Below are positions 45,695 to 50,816 of a DNA stretch of 50,816 bases, one piece after another. The notes under the pieces are model-generated. The model did not search any database. It saw only the letters and a list, made by a program, of their open reading frames with translations, and was not told the DNA's origin. The stretch comes from Aeromonas fluvialis. GTDB lineage: Bacteria; Pseudomonadota; Gammaproteobacteria; Enterobacterales; Aeromonadaceae. Every line of letters begins with the position of its first letter. Position 1 is the stretch's first letter. The DNA lies in assembly GCF_000819885.1 (NCBI RefSeq), contig NZ_CDBO01000002.1, forward strand, positions 1-50,816. The letters run 5' to 3'. The translations under genes were made by a program, and so were the position numbers.

Positions 45695-45708
45695 TCGTTG
45701 CTGTAAAG

Positions 45709-45735
45709 GAAGGGGCCGTGTGGCCCCTTCTGTTT
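45709..45735 (+). terminator. Terminator after ycaO
   Basis: A 9-bp perfect stem GAAGGGGCC / GGCCCCTTC (45709-45717 with 45722-45730), 4-nt loop, then TGTTTAT. It separates ycaO from the focA-pflB promoter region. Confidence 0.75.
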
Positions 45736-46000
45736 ATCGTGCGGCAAGGCACGGGATTGTTATTCAAAGATGAAATAAAAAACAAAAAATACCCCTAAGG
45801 GGGTTGATGACAGGGCAGGAGGGTGCTGCCGAGCTGCAAAGATATCTTGCCAATACCATATTTTCATGATTGGAAATAAATTCTTTAAAATCATTACATT
45901 AAAAATGCGACATTTCTGTTTCAGCTGATACCTGGTGTAAAGTGGCGTAGCCATCACACTAAAATATTTGTAGTAAAATTACATTCGCACTCTGATAAAC
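45736..46000. other. AT-rich upstream region of focA-pflB
   Basis: About 265 bp between the ycaO terminator and the FNR site, much richer in A+T than the surroundings and without a gene. In E. coli the same gap holds several promoters and FNR, ArcA and IHF sites. I can place only the proximal FNR promoter; other control sites are likely here. Confidence 0.4.
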
Positions 46001-46042
46001 TTGATCAATGTCAATTTTGGCTATTTGGCCCTTTGTTATGAT
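46001..46042 (+). promoter_or_regulatory. FNR-dependent promoter of focA-pflB
   Basis: TTGATCAATGTCAA (46001-46014) fits the FNR box TTGAT-N4-ATCAA with one mismatch. A -10 TATGAT lies at 46037-46042, so a start near 46049 puts the box centre at about -41.5, the class II activator position. This gives anaerobic induction of focA-pflB. Confidence 0.8.
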
Positions 46043-46074
46043 TTCAACAGGCAAAACATTCAGGTAGAAAATAA

Positions 46075-46923
46075 TTGAAAGCTGAATCCCCATTCGATTG
46101 TCTCAAGCCCGAAGCCATCGCTGCACTGGCTGAAGACATCACCTATGCCAAGGCCACCAAGCCGGCATACAAGGTCATTCCACTGGCCATTACCGCAGGC
46201 GCTTTCATCGCCATCGCATTTATCTTCTACATCACAGTGACTACCGGAACCGGTTCCATGCCTTGGGGTATGGCCAAGCTGGTTGGCGGTCTCTGCTTCT
46301 CACTCGGACTTATCCTCTGTGTGCTGCTTGGTGCCGAGTTGTTCACCTCCACCACCCTGACGCTGGTAGCCAAGGCTGCCAATCGCATCAGCTGGGCTCA
46401 GCTGCTCAAGAACTGGGGTCTGGTCTACTTCGGTAACCTGATCGGTGGTTTGCTGATGGTTAGTCTCATCATCATATCGGCGGAATACACCGCTGCGGAT
46501 GGTCAGTGGGGTCTCAATGCCCTGAAAGTGGCCCAACACAAGATTCATCACACCTTCTTCGAAGCGGTGGCGCTGGGTATCCTCTGTAACCTGATGGTCT
46601 GTCTTGCTGCCTGGATGGCCTTTGGTGCCCGCAGTGCGACTGACAAGGTAGTGGTGATGCTGTTGCCGGTTGCCATGTTTGTTGCATCAGGTTTCGAGCA
46701 CAGCATCGCAAATATGTTTATGATTCCGGTTGGTATCGCTATTCACAGCGTGGCTGGTCCGGAATTTTGGCAGGCCATCGGCCAGGATCCGGCAACCTTT
46801 GCTGACCTGACCGTATCCAACTTTGTCCTACACAACCTCATCCCTGTCACCATTGGCAATATCATCGGTGGTGGCGTGATGGTTGGTCTGACTTACTGGT
46901 TTATCTTCCGTCGTCATCATTAA
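46075..46923 (+). CDS. focA: Formate channel FocA
   Basis: A pentameric inner-membrane channel that moves formate made by PflB. At 282 aa (E. coli 285) it has the formate-nitrite transporter motifs: AITAGAFIAIAFIFYITVTT, LVGGLCFSLGLILCVLLGAE, VYFGNLIGG and MFVASGFEHSIANMFMIP, which holds the pore His. The match to E. coli begins MKAESPFDCL, where the start codon is TTG with only a weak AGGT ribosome site, and no ATG is near. Low FocA translation relative to PflB is therefore built in. 46 bp separate it from pflB. Confidence 0.95.
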   Translation: MKAESPFDCLKPEAIAALAEDITYAKATKPAYKVIPLAITAGAFIAIAFIFYITVTTGTGSMPWGMAKLVGGLCFSLGLILCVLLGAELFTSTTLTLVAKAANRISWAQLLKNWGLVYFGNLIGGLLMVSLIIISAEYTAADGQWGLNALKVAQHKIHHTFFEAVALGILCNLMVCLAAWMAFGARSATDKVVVMLLPVAMFVASGFEHSIANMFMIPVGIAIHSVAGPEFWQAIGQDPATFADLTVSNFVLHNLIPVTIGNIIGGGVMVGLTYWFIFRRHH

Positions 46924-46969
46924 GGATGATTGCGGGATACTACATCAATACCGTGTGAGGTAATGAAAA

Positions 46970-49252
<2,283 letters not shown>

Positions 49253-49270
49253 TCGAGACATAGTGAGCAA

Positions 49271-49298
49271 AAACCGGCGCCAAGGCGCCGGTTTTTTT
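49271..49298 (+). terminator. Terminator after pflB
   Basis: ACCGGCGCC / GGCGCCGGT (49273-49281 with 49284-49292), a 9-bp stem with a very tight loop, flanked by A's and followed by TTTTTTT. It lies 18 bp after the stop. Confidence 0.92.
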
Positions 49299-49391
49299 AT
49301 GCATGTGATTATGGGGGAGTGGACTTACATCCAGTTCCATCGCAATCACAAAAGTTGTTATGGGGCATTTGAACGAAAAGCCCGCGCAATT

Positions 49392-49409
49392 CCGCTCCTT
49401 TAGGGGCGG
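49392..49409. repeat. Subterminal hairpin of the element
   Basis: CCGCTCC-TTTA-GGGGCGG forms a 7-bp imperfect stem, just past the tnpA stop. IS200/IS605 transposases recognise such hairpins in single-stranded DNA near each end. Confidence 0.6.
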
Positions 49410-49410
49410 G

Positions 49411-49875
49411 TCAAGCGGGAGGTAAATTAGTTTTTTTCAGGGCCTTGGATCTCTGCACGGCCTGTTCGCTCGGAGGGGTGTTTTGCTCCTTAATATACTG
49501 CTTTATCACCTCCAACGTAGCCCCCCCGCATGACACCACGCAATAACTGGGCGACCAAAAATGGTTGCCCCATAACATCGGCTTTATCCGCTCCCAGAAC
49601 TCCCTGCGTAGCATATACGATGACTTTCCTTTTAACTTGCCGACCAGATTAGAGACTGAAACCTTCGGGTGGATCGCCACCATCATATGGATGTGGTTAT
49701 GCTCGCCGCCAAACTCCAATAGCTCACAATCCATCTGCTCACACGTCTCCGCGATGATGGACTTGGTTCGCTCCAGCATTTCCAGTGTAAATACTTCTCG
49801 CCGATACTTAGTAACAAAGACTAGGTGCGCATGATTTTTAAAGATGCAGCTTCTACCTGTGCGCCAGTCGTACAT
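49411..49875 (-). CDS. tnpA: IS200/IS605-family Y1 transposase TnpA
   Basis: A small HUH-type single-strand DNA transposase. From the ATG at 49875 (GAGG, 6 nt upstream) it is 154 aa; an ATG four codons earlier gives 158 aa but has no ribosome site. The HUH motif is H61-I-H63 in GGEHNHIHMMV and the catalytic tyrosine is Y127 in VIKQYIKEQN. FVTKYRREVF and VSNLVGKLKGKSSYML are typical of Transposase_17. The frame is intact, so the transposase could be active. Confidence 0.92.
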   Translation of the reverse strand: MYDWRTGRSCIFKNHAHLVFVTKYRREVFTLEMLERTKSIIAETCEQMDCELLEFGGEHNHIHMMVAIHPKVSVSNLVGKLKGKSSYMLRREFWERIKPMLWGNHFWSPSYCVVSCGGATLEVIKQYIKEQNTPPSEQAVQRSKALKKTNLPPA

Positions 49876-49953
49876 TTTAAACCTCATACTAGATTGACAT
49901 CGTGGCGTGAATGGTACTAATCTTTACCAAAATTGACAACATTTGGAGGCGAA

Positions 49954-50256
49954 GTGGACAAAGTGACCATTCCATGCTCCGGCGGATGTGGGCGCACAGT
50001 GACCTTGCGTAGAAGCAAGGTTAAAAAAGCCGATTATTACCTCTGCCAGTCAAAAGAGTCGGGGCACCTATGTCAGCAAAAACTCCCTCCATTGCAGCCG
50101 GGGAAAGTTCGAATAGTAGAGATGAATGCCGCCGCACATTTTTGGGGGTACACAGACGAGGTGGCCAGCGCGGAAGATGTTGCATCCATAACCCGTGCGC
50201 GTGAAATTCTCGCCGCTGGGGTTGTGCAACTGGCACTTAAGAAAGCGGCCAAATAA
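49954..50256 (+). CDS. Small four-cysteine protein coupled to tnpB
   Basis: I do not recognise this protein. From the GTG at 49954 (GGAGG 4 nt upstream) it has 100 aa; a TTG at 49933 would add 7. It has C8-x3-C12 (IPCSGGCGRTV) and, 18 residues later, C31-x8-C40 (YYLCQSKESGHLC), a spacing that could make a zinc ribbon, with a basic stretch between (LRRSKVKKADYY). The C-terminal half is probably helical (SAEDVASITRAREILA). Its stop overlaps the tnpB start (TAATG at 50254-50258), so the two are probably translated together. It lies inside the element, between divergent tnpA and tnpB. It may aid TnpB or transposition, or be cargo. Confidence 0.65.
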   Translation: MDKVTIPCSGGCGRTVTLRRSKVKKADYYLCQSKESGHLCQQKLPPLQPGKVRIVEMNAAAHFWGYTDEVASAEDVASITRAREILAAGVVQLALKKAAK

Positions 50257-50804
50257 TGCTGACTGGCATCAAGCTACGCGCCAATCCGAACGCGACTCAA
50301 AAACAAACGTTGAGTCAATGGATGGGCTGCGCTCGCGTGATCTGGAATTGCAAGGTGGAAGAAGAAAAATACCACCGCACCTATGCCCGAAAATATTGCA
50401 CCATTGGTACTTATCCACCGATTGACCAAAAAGCAGCCCAATTCAAATCCGAAGAATTAACACCATGGCTATCAGACTGCCCAAGTCAAATTCTGCGCAA
50501 CAGCGCGGTTAACTGGTATCAAACCTATCAGAAGTTCATGAAGGGCCAGTGCGGGCGACCAAAACGCAAATCCAAGACCGACAAGGGATCCGTTTATCTC
50601 ACCCGCGAACTGTTCAGTTTTGACCACTGCCCTGACGGCAATGTTCGGCTGTTCATCGGCACCAAGACCAATAATATTGGCTACCTGTCCTACAAGGCGC
50701 ACAGTAAATTCGAGATCCCGAATTCGCTCTACGTCCGTAAGGAGCGGGGCCAATATTATGTGTCTTTCTGCTACGAAAATGGCGTGGATGAAATATCTTC
50801 CTGA
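50256..50804 (+). pseudogene. tnpB: TnpB (RNA-guided nuclease family), N-terminal part, early stop
   Basis: The 182-aa frame starts like TnpB: LRANPNATQKQTLSQWMGCARVIWN, then a helical and beta region ending YVRKERGQYYVSFCYENGVDE. TnpB is normally about 370-450 aa and its RuvC Asp-Glu-Asp residues and zinc finger come after this point. Here an in-frame TGA at 50802-50804 ends the frame. Just past it the sequence runs out of window, so I cannot tell whether reading resumes in another frame. As seen it lacks all catalytic parts. Confidence 0.7.
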
Positions 50805-50816
50805 TTACCCATGATT

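Larger units (their letters stand above)
49370..50816. mobile_element. IS200/IS605-type element, right side outside the window
   Basis: It contains a Y1 transposase (minus strand) and a tnpB frame (plus strand) in the divergent IS605/IS608 arrangement, plus an extra small gene. The left end is near the hairpin at 49392; the exact boundary (about 49370-49378) is a guess from the usual 15-20 nt between cleavage site and hairpin. These elements have no inverted repeats and make no target duplication. The right end, with any omega-RNA, lies beyond 50816. It sits 120 bp after pflB, in intergenic DNA. Confidence 0.75.

Noticed and set aside
49261..49300. CRISPR-like or repeat structure after pflB
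   Set aside because: It is a single terminator hairpin; no spaced repeats occur anywhere in the window.

Overview
The window looks like chromosome of a gamma-proteobacterium close to Aeromonas. This is an inference from protein resemblance, high-GC codon use and gene order (pspF/sapABCDF, ycaO-focA-pflB, phhAB-tyrR, metR/metE); no search was run. Most of the 50.8 kb is housekeeping and metabolic core. The two ends carry mobile DNA: an IS1595-type transposase remnant on the left and an IS200/IS605-type element, cut by the window edge, on the right.

Layout. 0-6 kb: transposase remnant, an unrecognised 164-aa protein, a degenerate GGDEF-EAL membrane protein, glgC, a DUF1439-like lipoprotein and a secreted protein of unknown role. 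6-8.6 kb: two tandem tRNA-Asn genes behind a strong promoter, a DauA-like SulP transporter and tRNA-Ser(GGA). 8.8-12.5 kb: a membrane protein, recR, and htpG behind a near-perfect sigma-32 promoter. 12.5-18 kb: sapABCDF (minus strand). 18-23.4 kb: pspF facing pspABC across a complete sigma-54 control region (paired upstream repeats, IHF site, -24/-12 promoter), then ycjX and ycjF. 23.5-30.3 kb: a LysR regulator and a ydcSTUV-patD putrescine/GABA-type uptake and oxidation operon. 30.3-33.3 kb: phhA, phhB and tyrR. 33.4-37.6 kb: TerC-family protein, ATP-NAD kinase-like protein, YfcL and an acyl-CoA synthetase-like enzyme. 37.6-41.2 kb: divergent metR and metE with a perfect MetR site and tandem MetJ-type boxes. 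41.2-43.8 kb: LysR regulator divergent from a GH1 enzyme with 6-phospho-glycosidase residues. 43.9-49.3 kb: ycaO, then focA-pflB behind an FNR-type promoter. 49.37 kb to the end: tnpA, a small putative zinc-binding protein gene and tnpB.

The observations I rate highest: (1) two small, translationally coupled reading frames, each sitting exactly at the junction of two operon genes (sapC/sapD and pspB/pspC), whose C-terminal codons resemble the end of the upstream gene. The pspB-like copy differs mostly at synonymous positions. (2) A four-cysteine small protein gene in the IS200/IS605-type element, overlapping the tnpB start codon. (3) Both Sap ATPases carry Asn in place of the H-loop His. (4) tRNA-Asn twins 2 nt apart that differ only by compensated stem pairs.
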